A stretch of 35,779 nucleotides of DNA from Polyangiaceae bacterium (GTDB lineage Bacteria; Myxococcota_A; Polyangia; Polyangiales; Polyangiaceae), in NCBI GenBank assembly GCA_016933275.1, contig JAFGBI010000224.1:1-35779 (forward strand), read 5' to 3'. A model generated the notes under the pieces. That model was not told the origin of the DNA. It searched no databases and was given only the letters and a program-made list of their open reading frames with translations. The translations under genes and the position numbers were made by a program. Positions 17,456 through 25,203 of the stretch are shown piece by piece. Position 1 is the stretch's first letter; the number at the start of each line of letters is the position of its first letter.

Positions 17456-19210
17456 ATGACCATCCGGGCCGCATTCCAGGGGATCGAGGGGGCTCATTCC
17501 GCCATCGCACTCGCCACGTTCTTCGCCAAGCTTCAGCTCGACTGCGAGCTCGTCGGTACCCCAACCTTCCGCGAGGTCGCCACGGCCGTGGTCAGCGGCC
17601 GCGCCGAGGTCGGCTTGCTCCCGATCGACAACGCGATCGCCGGCACGGTCCGCGACGGCTACGACCTCATCGCTCAGTACGATCTCGTCCCCCTGGTGGA
17701 GCTCGATTGGCGGATGGATCACCGCCTCCTTGGCCTCCCCGGTGCCAGGTTGCCGGAAATCCGCGAGGTGCACGCGCACCCCCTGGTGTTCGCGGAGTGC
17801 GGGCGTTTTCTGGCGACCCTCGCGGGGGCGCGCGGGATCCCCGCTGAAGACACGGGACTCGCCGCACGAAACGTCGCCGCCGCTGGGGACCCCACCCACG
17901 CGGCCATCGCGCCGCCCGAGGCCGGGGAGCGCTTCGGCTTGGTGGAGCTCGCGGCGAACGTCGCCGATCACCCCGAAAACATCACGCGCTTCCTCCTGTT
18001 CGCGGCGGCTGGCGACCAGCCGGAGCTCACGCGCCTCCACCACCTCGGCACGCGACGGAAGACCTCCCTGCTCCTCTCGACCCGCCACGAGGAGGGAGCG
18101 CTGGCCCGTTGCCTCGGGATCCTCGCCGAGGCCCACATCAACCTCGCCAAGCTCGAATCGCGGCCCCGGCTCGGGCGGGCGTGGGAGGCGGTCTTCTACC
18201 TCGATCTCGAGGGTGACGTCGCCGAACCGCGGGTGGCTCAGGCGCTCGAGCAGCTCCGCGGTGCGGCGGTGGGACTGCAGGTCCTCGGCTCATACGGCGC
18301 CGCCGACGCCCGGGCCCCGGGACTCCCCCCGCCGCCGACGGCATCCGCCGGGGGTGGGGTCGAGCCAGTCCCGCCCGCCGATCCGGCCGCCGCGGGATAC
18401 CCCAAGGTCGCCCGCGCAGCGCGCCCCCGAGGCACCAGGGTCTCGCTAGGACACGGAGTGGAGATCGGGGGCGACGAGTTCCTGGTGATCGCCGGCCCCT
18501 GCTCGGTCGAGTCCCGAGAGCAGATGTTCGCCACCGCGAGGGCCGTGGTCGCGGGCGGAGCACGCGCCCTCCGCGGCGGAGCGTTCAAGCCCCGTACCAA
18601 TCCCTATGCCTTCCAGGGGCTCGGTTGGGAGGGGGTGGCCCTGCTCGCCGAAGCGGGCCGTGCCACCGGAGTGCCGATCGTCACCGAAGCCATGAGCATC
18701 GATCAGGTCGAGCGCCTCTCCCGAGAGTCGGACGTGCTCCAGATCGGGGCCCGCAACATGCAGAACTTCGATCTGCTGAGGGCCGTGGGGCGGCAGCCGA
18801 AGCCCGTCGTGCTCAAGCGAGGCCTCTCCGCGAGCCTCGACGAGCTCCTCGCCGCGGCCGAGTACATCCTCGCCGAGGGCAACCCCAACGTGATCCTCTG
18901 CGAGCGGGGCATTCGCACCTTCGAGACCGCCACCCGCAACACCCTCGATCTGTCCGCCGTCCCCGTGCTGCGCGAGCGGAGCCACCTCCCCGTCCTCGTC
19001 GACCCCAGCCATGGCGTCGGCGTTCGGCGGTTCATCCGCCCCCTTTGTCGCGCTGCCAAGGCCGTTGGGGCCCACGCGATCATGATCGAGGTCCACCCAA
19101 ATCCGAAGGAGGCGAAGAGTGATGCCCAGCAGGCGCTGACCTTCGACGACTTCGCGGGCATCATGGCGGATCTGGCGAGTATCCCGTATGCGGGAGGATC
19201 CCCCGGGTAG
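17456..19210 (+). CDS. Prephenate dehydratase-ACT / DAHP synthase fusion
   Basis: This 584-residue protein joins the last step before phenylalanine transamination to the first step of the shikimate pathway. Residues 1-185 form a prephenate/arogenate dehydratase domain (FQGIEGAHSAIA; LPIDNAIAGTV; catalytic Thr177 in NITRFLLF). An ACT domain with LESRPRLG follows (about 195-280). After a Pro/Ala linker comes a type I-beta DAHP synthase (about 320-575): AGPCSVES with metal-ligand Cys349, VVLKRG, CERGIRTFE, DPSHGVG, EVHPNP and SDAQQAL. The usual ferredoxin-like regulatory N-domain of the Thermotoga-type enzyme is absent; the dehydratase-ACT module stands in its place. The dehydratase motif IENS is IDNA here. 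ATG 17456 is chosen because it opens on the domain; the frame runs back to 17267. Confidence 0.92.
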   Translation: MTIRAAFQGIEGAHSAIALATFFAKLQLDCELVGTPTFREVATAVVSGRAEVGLLPIDNAIAGTVRDGYDLIAQYDLVPLVELDWRMDHRLLGLPGARLPEIREVHAHPLVFAECGRFLATLAGARGIPAEDTGLAARNVAAAGDPTHAAIAPPEAGERFGLVELAANVADHPENITRFLLFAAAGDQPELTRLHHLGTRRKTSLLLSTRHEEGALARCLGILAEAHINLAKLESRPRLGRAWEAVFYLDLEGDVAEPRVAQALEQLRGAAVGLQVLGSYGAADARAPGLPPPPTASAGGGVEPVPPADPAAAGYPKVARAARPRGTRVSLGHGVEIGGDEFLVIAGPCSVESREQMFATARAVVAGGARALRGGAFKPRTNPYAFQGLGWEGVALLAEAGRATGVPIVTEAMSIDQVERLSRESDVLQIGARNMQNFDLLRAVGRQPKPVVLKRGLSASLDELLAAAEYILAEGNPNVILCERGIRTFETATRNTLDLSAVPVLRERSHLPVLVDPSHGVGVRRFIRPLCRAAKAVGAHAIMIEVHPNPKEAKSDAQQALTFDDFAGIMADLASIPYAGGSPG

Positions 19211-19383
19211 GCAGCTGTCGTTGTGATGGCGCCCCCTCTTCCCTGCCCTCCCCGGCTCCACCTCTGGCTGCCGGCTCTGGCCCATCGAACGCGCGAACCC
19301 CCTCTCCGGAACGGCTGGCTCCAAGCGAGCGACTGACGGCGCGGAAGCGCCCGTTGGCGAGCGGGCGGGTGGGTCTGGCGCCG

Positions 19384-19848
19384 CTACTTGACGATCTCGA
19401 TGAGCTCGATCTCGAACTCGAGCGGAGCGTTCGGAGGGATCTTCGGCGGGCTCCCGACCGCCCCGTAGGCCAGGTCGGACGGGATGGTGAGCTTGCGCTT
19501 CCCGCCTGCCTTCATCCCAACCACGCCCTCGTCCCAACCCTTGATGACCTCACCCCTGCCGAGCGTGAACTCGAACGGCTCGTTCCGGTCGCGCGAGCTG
19601 TCGAACTTCTGCCCGGTGAGGAGCCGGCCCGTGTAGTGTACCTTGATCTGGTCGCCAGTCTCTGCGGCTTCGCCGCTTCCGGGTGATTGATCCTCCTTGA
19701 TGAGCTCGGTCACCTCGGGGACCTTCACGGTTGGCTCGGCCGGTGCGCTCCGCCACGCTTCGGCCTCCGGTTCCGGAACGCGACGGCTACAGGCCAGGAC
19801 GGAGGCCATTGCCGCTGCGACACAGAGGACCCCGAACCTATTCGTCAT
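19384..19848 (-). CDS. FKBP-type peptidyl-prolyl isomerase, lipoprotein
   Basis: The protein has 154 residues. A lipoprotein signal ends at the lipobox SVLAC, so the enzyme is exported and membrane-anchored. The C-terminal domain of about 105 residues is a single FKBP fold: [48 protein letters not shown] and FEIELIEI, with the proline-binding aromatic residues present. It should speed proline isomerisation in envelope proteins. AGGTG lies 8 nt before the start. Its first 11 nt overlap the end of the TerB-like gene, so the two are one unit. Confidence 0.93.
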   Translation of the reverse strand: MTNRFGVLCVAAAMASVLACSRRVPEPEAEAWRSAPAEPTVKVPEVTELIKEDQSPGSGEAAETGDQIKVHYTGRLLTGQKFDSSRDRNEPFEFTLGRGEVIKGWDEGVVGMKAGGKRKLTIPSDLAYGAVGSPPKIPPNAPLEFEIELIEIVK

Positions 19849-20236
19849 CGGTCAGCACCTTCGAGCCGAGGTCGAGGGCACCATCCTTGGCGCTCTCTAT
19901 GATGGCCGCCGCGTCGTCCCCAAGGTCCAGCACCTCTACCAGCTTGGCGAGGAGCGCCTTCTCGCTCGCGGTTTGCGCACCATCGGCGTGGGTCAACAGC
20001 GCAGCGTTCGCGAGGAGCAGCTCCCGATCATGACGGTCGAGCTCACCGAGAGGGAGATCCGCGAGGAGGGTTCGTCGTTGCTGGGCAAAATCGAGCACCT
20101 CACGTTCCTCGGCTTCGGTCGCGTCGAAGGCAGAAAGAAGCCCTTCGATCACGCTCCGCTCGGGGGCCGCGATGGTCCCGTCCGCCCAGGCCACGACCAC
20201 GAGGGACTTCAGAACGTTCAACTCGTTCGGTGTCAT
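19838..20236 (-). CDS. TerB-like helical protein
   Basis: This 132-residue soluble helical protein has the TerB/DjlA N-terminal pattern: [21 protein letters not shown] near the start and a second similar half ([20 protein letters not shown]) with the acidic DG turn. Family members are linked to tellurite resistance or membrane stress, but the fold is common in bacteria and the exact role is open. No other ter gene is nearby. It overlaps the downstream FKBP gene by 11 nt and is divergent from the methyltransferase gene. Confidence 0.75.
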   Translation of the reverse strand: MTPNELNVLKSLVVVAWADGTIAAPERSVIEGLLSAFDATEAEEREVLDFAQQRRTLLADLPLGELDRHDRELLLANAALLTHADGAQTASEKALLAKLVEVLDLGDDAAAIIESAKDGALDLGSKVLTDDE

Positions 20237-20458
20237 CGTAGGGCGCGTATATCACGAGCCCCCTCGGAGCAAGGCTGGTCACGCAGCAACCGTCACCGCG
20301 ATCGGAGCCCTTTCCCCCAAACCCCCAGTCCGGCCCGTCGTTCGCCTGGCGGGGTTAGTCCTGTGGAACTGCAATTTCTTGCGGCTGTACCCACGGGGAT
20401 GCGAATCCCGCTTCCCACCAGTTCCGTTCTCGGCAGTTCTTGTTGATAGACTCCCGCC

Positions 20459-21061
20459 ATGGATCGTTACGGGCGCTTCGATGCCGCCTACTACCAGCGC
20501 TTCTACGAGGATCCGAAGACGCGCGTCTACGACACGGCGGGACACGGAGCGCTGGCCCAGTTCATCTTCGGCTTCGCCGGCTGGAACCATCTCGAGATCG
20601 ACAGCGTCCTCGACATCGGAGCTGGAATTGGCCACTGGCAACGCTGGCTTGGCATGCACGCGCCCTCGGTGCGCTACACCGGTACCGAGGTGTCGAAGGC
20701 GATGTGCAAGCGCTTCGGCTGGCAAGAGCGAGACATCGCCCGTTGGCGCGATCGAAAGAAGTACGATCTCATCCTCTGTCAGGGCGTGCTCCAGTACCTG
20801 CCGGACCCCGACGTCGCGCCCGCGGTAGCCAACATCGCGGCCATGGCCAAGGGGCTCGTCTACCTCGAGATCACCACTCGCGCCGATCTCCGCGAGCACT
20901 GTGACCTCGAACGCACCGACACCGACATCCACGTCCGCAACGGATCCTACTATCGCGGCATTCTGAGCAAGCACCTCCTCAACATCGGCGCCGGACTCTG
21001 GTGGCCGAAGGATCGCCCAGCACCGTTCTACGAGCTCGAGGTCGGGCAGGGCGGCGGGTGA
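20459..21061 (+). CDS. Class I SAM-dependent methyltransferase
   Basis: The protein has 200 residues. Motif I is VLDIGAGIGHWQ and motif II region is YTGTEVSKAM. DLILCQGVLQYLPD is the post-II/III region typical of class I enzymes, with a following YLEITT strand. The N-terminal segment (YGRFDAAYYQRFYEDP) is common in small stand-alone methyltransferases. The substrate is unknown. No ribosome-binding site is apparent at this ATG, and the 222-nt upstream gap contains small hairpins including GGGAT-GCGA-ATCCC (20396-20409). Confidence 0.88.
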   Translation: MDRYGRFDAAYYQRFYEDPKTRVYDTAGHGALAQFIFGFAGWNHLEIDSVLDIGAGIGHWQRWLGMHAPSVRYTGTEVSKAMCKRFGWQERDIARWRDRKKYDLILCQGVLQYLPDPDVAPAVANIAAMAKGLVYLEITTRADLREHCDLERTDTDIHVRNGSYYRGILSKHLLNIGAGLWWPKDRPAPFYELEVGQGGG

Positions 21062-21086
21062 GCCGGGGCTGCAAAGGGGCATCGCC

Positions 21087-21362
21087 ATGGCAGAAGCGAA
21101 ACGTCTCCTACGGCCGATCATCTCGATCTTGATCATCGGCGCCTCCCTCGCCGGGCTCTACAACGTCATGAGCGACGACACGGAGCTCCGGAGGCAGGCG
21201 GCCACGATCGCCTGCGGGAACGACGAACAGCGAACCCCCACTCAAGGTGGACGCTACCCCATCTTCCAGCACTACGTCTTCCAGTGCCGATCGGCCACCG
21301 TACCGGTAACGTGTACGCGCGCGGCGTATCTCGTGGGTCCGTACACCTGCACGAGGGACTGA
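21087..21362 (+). CDS. Small single-pass membrane protein with four cysteines
   Basis: The protein has 91 residues. AAGGGG stands about 8 nt before the ATG. A membrane helix lies at about 6-27 (LLRPIISILIIGASLAGLYN), and the remaining 60 residues hold four cysteines that could form disulfides in the periplasm. I do not recognise the family. It starts 25 nt after the methyltransferase and probably shares its transcript. A long hairpin follows its stop. Confidence 0.7.
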   Translation: MAEAKRLLRPIISILIIGASLAGLYNVMSDDTELRRQAATIACGNDEQRTPTQGGRYPIFQHYVFQCRSATVPVTCTRAAYLVGPYTCTRD

Positions 21363-21370
21363 CCGCGCAT

Positions 21371-21433
21371 CAGACCGACAGCCTGCAGCCTGACCCTCCC
21401 TCTGGTTCTGGCCGAAGGCTGCGCTGTGGTCTG
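21371..21433. terminator. Bidirectional hairpin between converging genes
   Basis: Three stem blocks pair in order: CAGACC (21371-21376) with GGTCTG (21428-21433), ACAGC (21378-21382) with GCTGT (21423-21427), and GCAGCC (21385-21390) with GGCTGC (21417-21422). That gives 17 bp with small bulges and a 26-nt loop. It fits exactly between the stop codons of two convergent genes. Confidence 0.5.
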
Positions 21434-21440
21434 GTCCGTC

Positions 21441-23456
21441 CTACCCCGCAGCAGGCGCCGGCTCACCACCCGAGAACGCCATGGCGAGCATCACCCCCGA
21501 GACGACCCTTTCGACCTCGCCCGGGTCCGGGAGTCTGGTGCCCAGCGTGGCAATAGCCATGTGGTCGCCGTGGCACTCGAAGAGCCGACAGGCGACGACG
21601 AGGTCGTTTCGGTCACGGAACGTCACGTCGGTGACGTCGCCGAAGGGCAGGATCTGGCGAACCTGGACGGCCAGATGCCCCGCGAGACCGGTGACTGCGG
21701 CAAGCCCCTCCTGCACCTCCGCTTCACCGTCAGCCCCCACCTGGAGCCCGTGACCGTCCGCAAGCACGGCACAACGAATCGCCGCTGAGACCGTGAGGTG
21801 AGCGACCTGAGCCGCGGCGCTCATGGCGCCAGACGCTGGTGACGGGTCGCTGCGCGGGGTCACCCTGCTCGCCGATTGCCCCTCGCCCAGCGCAAACAGA
21901 CGAGCTTCGAGCCGCGCCACTTCGCGCCGCAGCTCACGTGCCTCGAGCGCCTCGACCACCAGCTCCTCGATACGATCCCGGAGCTCGCGGTTGTCCGACT
22001 CGAGCTGCTCGGCGGCCAACGCGCGTGGCTCGAGCTGACTGATCCGAACTCGGAGCACCTGCGTCTCCCCCTCTACCGCAATCGCATTGGCGGTCCGCAG
22101 CGAGGTCACCTCCCGCTCTAGCTCCGTGACCCTTGTGGCGGTCGATCCTCCAGCGGCAGCCGGAGGGGCACAGCGAAGGGTCTCCAGCTCGCGCTCCGCC
22201 ACCTCCGCACGAGCCGCCTGTCGCTTCGCATCCTCCTGCGCCCTGCGCACATAGGCCGCCGCCGCGCTCTGGCGAGCCTCGAGATCCTCGCGCTCGTTCT
22301 CCATCTGTTCCAAACGCCGTCGCAGCTCGGCAAGTTCCTCGCTCTGAGCGCGGGGCTCCGCCGTCGCGGGTTCCGCAGTTTCCTCTCGGGGACGCTGAAG
22401 CTCCAGCATGGCTGCCGCCTGCTGGGCCCGCTCCTGCTCGAGGGCCTCGATCCGCCCGCTGCGCCGGGCCAGCTCCGCGTCCTGCATCGCGGCACGTTCG
22501 AGGTGCCGTTTCGAGTCGGCTTCGTGGCGGGCACGAGCTTGCCGTTCGCTCGCGAGCTCCTCACGGATCTTCTCCAGCTCCTGCTGCGCCTTCTCGCGCT
22601 CTCCCCTCGCCCGCTCCAGCTCGGGCGGGGGCTCCCGGAACTCCTGTTTTGCCTTCTCCCAATCCTCGCGCGCCTTCTGGCTCTCTTGCCGCGCCTTCTG
22701 GGTCTCCTGCTGCGCTTTCTTCAGCTCCTGCTGCGCCTTCTGGGTCTCCTGCTGCGCCCGCCTCAGCTCCTGCTGCGCCTTCTGGGTCTCCTGCTGCGCT
22801 TTCTTCAGCTCCTGCTGCGCCTTCTGGGTCTCCTGCTGCGCCCTCTGGGCTTCCTGCTGCGCCTTCTGAGCCTCCAGCTGCGCTTTCTTGAGCTCCTGCT
22901 GCGCCTTCTGGGCTTCCAGCTGCGCTTTCTTGAGCTCCTGCTGCGTCTTCTGAGCCTCCAGCTGCGCCTTCTGGGTCTCCTGCTGCCCCCCGGTCTGCGG
23001 CTCGCTTGGCTGCCTCTCGGATTGGTCCCGCGTCGCTTCGTCGGCGCGTCCAGCCGAGGTCGCCGCTGTTCGCTCTGTTTGCTCGATGCGTTCCCAGAGC
23101 TCGCGCGCGCTGCCTTCGAGGGTCACGAGCTGCTGCCGCAGCGCGTGGATCTCTGCGTCTCGCCTGTCCACCTCGGCTTTCAAGGACTGCGTTCGCCCCT
23201 CGGCCGCCGCCACCTGGGAACGCTGCTGCGCCAATGCTGCCTCAGCCGTCCCGCACCGCTCGACCGCAGCCCTGAACTCCCCCTCGAGCGCGGCGCAACG
23301 AAGCTCTTGGTCTTGACGGATGCGCTCGGCCGCGGATTGCGCGGCGACCGCCCGGGCGTGTCCCAGAAGGCGCCCTGCGCTGTAGCCCGCACCGAAGAAC
23401 GCTGCCGAGCCGGTGGTGGTCAGGACGTACACGGCAACGAGGGGGTTTTCGATCAT
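21441..23456 (-). CDS. Membrane-anchored coiled-coil protein with Roadblock-like C-terminus
   Basis: The protein has 671 residues. An N-terminal membrane helix (about 4-28) is followed by some 500 residues of coiled coil, including a heptad-repeat block built on KAQQELK / KAQQETQ units. The final domain (about 545-660) resembles Roadblock/LC7: AIRCAVLADGHGLQVG, a GLAAVTGLAGHL helix, RNDLVVACRLF and a closing helix. It is the last gene of the seven-gene run; GGGAAGG lies just before the ATG, 8 nt after the OmpA-like gene. The anchored coil could reach far into the cytoplasm and end in a GTPase-regulator-like head. This role is inference; no family name is assigned. Confidence 0.85.
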   Translation of the reverse strand: MIENPLVAVYVLTTTGSAAFFGAGYSAGRLLGHARAVAAQSAAERIRQDQELRCAALEGEFRAAVERCGTAEAALAQQRSQVAAAEGRTQSLKAEVDRRDAEIHALRQQLVTLEGSARELWERIEQTERTAATSAGRADEATRDQSERQPSEPQTGGQQETQKAQLEAQKTQQELKKAQLEAQKAQQELKKAQLEAQKAQQEAQRAQQETQKAQQELKKAQQETQKAQQELRRAQQETQKAQQELKKAQQETQKARQESQKAREDWEKAKQEFREPPPELERARGEREKAQQELEKIREELASERQARARHEADSKRHLERAAMQDAELARRSGRIEALEQERAQQAAAMLELQRPREETAEPATAEPRAQSEELAELRRRLEQMENEREDLEARQSAAAAYVRRAQEDAKRQAARAEVAERELETLRCAPPAAAGGSTATRVTELEREVTSLRTANAIAVEGETQVLRVRISQLEPRALAAEQLESDNRELRDRIEELVVEALEARELRREVARLEARLFALGEGQSASRVTPRSDPSPASGAMSAAAQVAHLTVSAAIRCAVLADGHGLQVGADGEAEVQEGLAAVTGLAGHLAVQVRQILPFGDVTDVTFRDRNDLVVACRLFECHGDHMAIATLGTRLPDPGEVERVVSGVMLAMAFSGGEPAPAAG
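22655..22985 (-). repeat. 21-bp tandem repeats encoding coiled-coil heptads
   Basis: About fifteen imperfect 21-bp units alternate between those encoding KAQQE(T)Q and KAQQE(L)K, giving a near-perfect 42-bp higher-order period. DNA of this kind is prone to slippage, so repeat number may vary between strains. Ala and Leu fall at a/d positions of the heptad. Confidence 0.85.
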
Positions 23457-23464
23457 GACCTTCC

Positions 23465-24094
23465 CTACTCGATGAAGACTTCCACGGTTCGGTTCGTTGC
23501 GCCCCCCTCACTCTCGTCCACCGACAAAACAGGGGCAGCGGAGGCCGAAACCCGGCCCGCCTCGATCCCCAGCGTCACCAGGAACTGCCGCACCACCTCG
23601 GCACGTCGCTCGGCGAAGGTGGCCGCTCCCGCCCCGTCGGAGCCGGGATCGCCGTGACCGACCAGTCGCACCTTCCGGTCAGGCTCCGCATTCAACCGTC
23701 GGACCAGCGAGAATATCTCGTTCCTGGTGGTCGGTTCGAAGCGCACCGAGCGTCGCGCGAACGGGAGCCGCCCCGTCGGCGGAGGCAACGCCGAGGCCAC
23801 CCCTTCGGGCGCCGCGGAGCCACTCGCCGCCAGCATCGCCCCTTCTCCGGTCGGGACGGCCGAAGGCGCCAGCAAGCCCCCAGCCGCCCCCGCCGACGCG
23901 ACGGACTGCTCGGCGGAGGCCCGTGGAGCTGGTGCCTCCCGGCCGTGCCCTGGGTCAGCCGTCGGGGACGCCGTCCCCACCCGAACGACCACCGCCGGCG
24001 TCTGCGCCGCCGGTGCGAAGACGAAATTGACGGCAGCCCACGAGCCTACCCCCACGAGCGAACAGACAACTAACACGATCCAGTGCCCGGTCAT
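23465..24094 (-). CDS. OmpA-like periplasmic protein with N-terminal anchor
   Basis: The protein has 209 residues. A membrane helix at about 5-25 anchors it, then an Ala/Pro/Ser-rich linker of about 75 residues. The C-terminal OmpA-like peptidoglycan-binding domain (about 105-209) has VRLVGHGDPGSDG, FAERRAEVVRQFLVTLGI and the closing NRTVEVFIE. It would link the inner membrane to peptidoglycan. Its ATG overlaps the Roadblock stop (ATGA), and the coiled-coil gene begins 8 nt after its own stop, suggesting that the three act together. Confidence 0.88.
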   Translation of the reverse strand: MTGHWIVLVVCSLVGVGSWAAVNFVFAPAAQTPAVVVRVGTASPTADPGHGREAPAPRASAEQSVASAGAAGGLLAPSAVPTGEGAMLAASGSAAPEGVASALPPPTGRLPFARRSVRFEPTTRNEIFSLVRRLNAEPDRKVRLVGHGDPGSDGAGAATFAERRAEVVRQFLVTLGIEAGRVSASAAPVLSVDESEGGATNRTVEVFIE

Positions 24095-24459
24095 AGCGTC
24101 TTCACGAGCTCCGCACAGCGGCGCTTGAGCTCGATGAAGACGAGCCCGAGCTTCGCGTCCTTCGTCGTTAGCACGACGAGAACCGCATCACCCCCTACCG
24201 CATTGAGCACCACGTATCCCTTCTCGCTGCGCACGTAGGTCTGCTCCACCGTGGACCCCATGAGCTCGGTCGAAATCCGCTCGCCCACACCGAGCATGGC
24301 CGCCGCCATCCCGGACACGAGTTCCTCGTCAATCTCTGCTGGCAGCACCGAGGCGATGACGAAACCGTCGATGCTCACGAGCGAGGCGCCGATGATGTCT
24401 GGGGACGCGGATCGGAGGCCGCGTAGCACGTCTTGGATCTTCTCGGTTCGCGAAGTCAT
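24091..24459 (-). CDS. Roadblock/LC7-domain protein (MglB-like)
   Basis: The 122-residue protein is a single Roadblock/LC7 domain: GASLVSIDGFVIASVLP, a GMAAAMLGVGERISTEL helix, QTYVRSEKGYVVLNAV, and VLVVLTTKDAKLGLVFIEL. MglB of myxobacteria is a member that acts on the polarity GTPase MglA, but no Ras-like GTPase is in this window. The gene lies 24 nt after the ferredoxin gene, with GAGGA-type sequence upstream, and overlaps the OmpA-like gene by 4 nt. Confidence 0.93.
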   Translation of the reverse strand: MTSRTEKIQDVLRGLRSASPDIIGASLVSIDGFVIASVLPAEIDEELVSGMAAAMLGVGERISTELMGSTVEQTYVRSEKGYVVLNAVGGDAVLVVLTTKDAKLGLVFIELKRRCAELVKTL

Positions 24460-24483
24460 CCTGTCCTCACTCCTCCATCCGTT

Positions 24484-25203
24484 TCATGCCCGGACCGACA
24501 ACCGAAGAGAGCAGACCCGGCCGGAGTCCGCCGCCTCCACAGCATAGTTCTTCCCACCGAATTCGCTCAAGAGGCCCGCCCAATACTCATGGAAGAGCAC
24601 GCAGAGCACGGCCCGGCCCGGCTCCTGTCCCTGCGCGCGCGCCACGTCCTCGAGAGCACACCGCTCGAAATCGATCGCGATCGAGTCTCCCCCGCTCGCC
24701 ACCACAGCGGTGAAGGGAAAGCTCCCCGCGAAGCGCCGCTGCATCCTGCGCAGCACGTCACCGAGATCGAAGCCCTCGTACAGGTCAGGGAGGTGCTCGG
24801 CCGCGAGCTTCCCGCTCCGACGTCCGACTGCCCGTTGACCTCGCCCCATCGTCTCCACCACCGAGTCGCCCAGCGCCGCCAGCCGAACGCTGACGTCCCG
24901 CAACGCCTCTTCGACATCGGCTGCCCCGAGCGCGGAGGCAATCGGGGTCTGCTGCAGAAACCGGGCGACGAGCGCCGCGTTCTCCTCGATGCGGTGAAAC
25001 GGCCGCTGGCGCGACGTCTCCCCGACCGTCAGACACCGGGAGGGGCAGATGTACTCACACGAGGTGCAGCCGATGCAGTCGCCGACCCGAGCGGCGCGCG
25101 CCACCCCGGTCGTGGCATCGACGTCGAAGACGTCCGTTGGACAGATGTCCTTGCACAGTGAGCATCCCCTACAACCCTTCGCTTCGATTTCTACGGTGGG
25201 CAT
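24484..25203 (-). CDS. 2x[4Fe-4S] ferredoxin fused to a V4R-like cysteine domain
   Basis: The protein has 239 residues. Two CxxCxxCxxxCP motifs (Cys11/14/17/21 and Cys43/46/49/53) bind two 4Fe-4S clusters for electron transfer. After a helical middle, the last 63 residues carry Cys182, Cys201 and Cys231 with the same order and spacing as the V4R-like gene at 27553-28038. ATG 25203 overlaps the hydrogenase large-subunit stop by one base, so longer open frames upstream are not used. It is the natural electron partner of the hydrogenase encoded just before it. Neither NADH-diaphorase nor heterodisulfide-reductase genes are nearby. Confidence 0.9.
   Translation of the reverse strand: MPTVEIEAKGCRGCSLCKDICPTDVFDVDATTGVARAARVGDCIGCTSCEYICPSRCLTVGETSRQRPFHRIEENAALVARFLQQTPIASALGAADVEEALRDVSVRLAALGDSVVETMGRGQRAVGRRSGKLAAEHLPDLYEGFDLGDVLRRMQRRFAGSFPFTAVVASGGDSIAIDFERCALEDVARAQGQEPGRAVLCVLFHEYWAGLLSEFGGKNYAVEAADSGRVCSLRLSVRA

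Noticed and set aside
20345..20420. tRNA-like 3' end (…AATCCCGCTTCCCACCA)
   Set aside because: The loop is not TTCRANY, and no matching 5' acceptor strand or D-arm is present.
22655..22985. CRISPR-like regular repeats
   Set aside because: The repeats are contiguous 21-bp coding heptads with no spacers.
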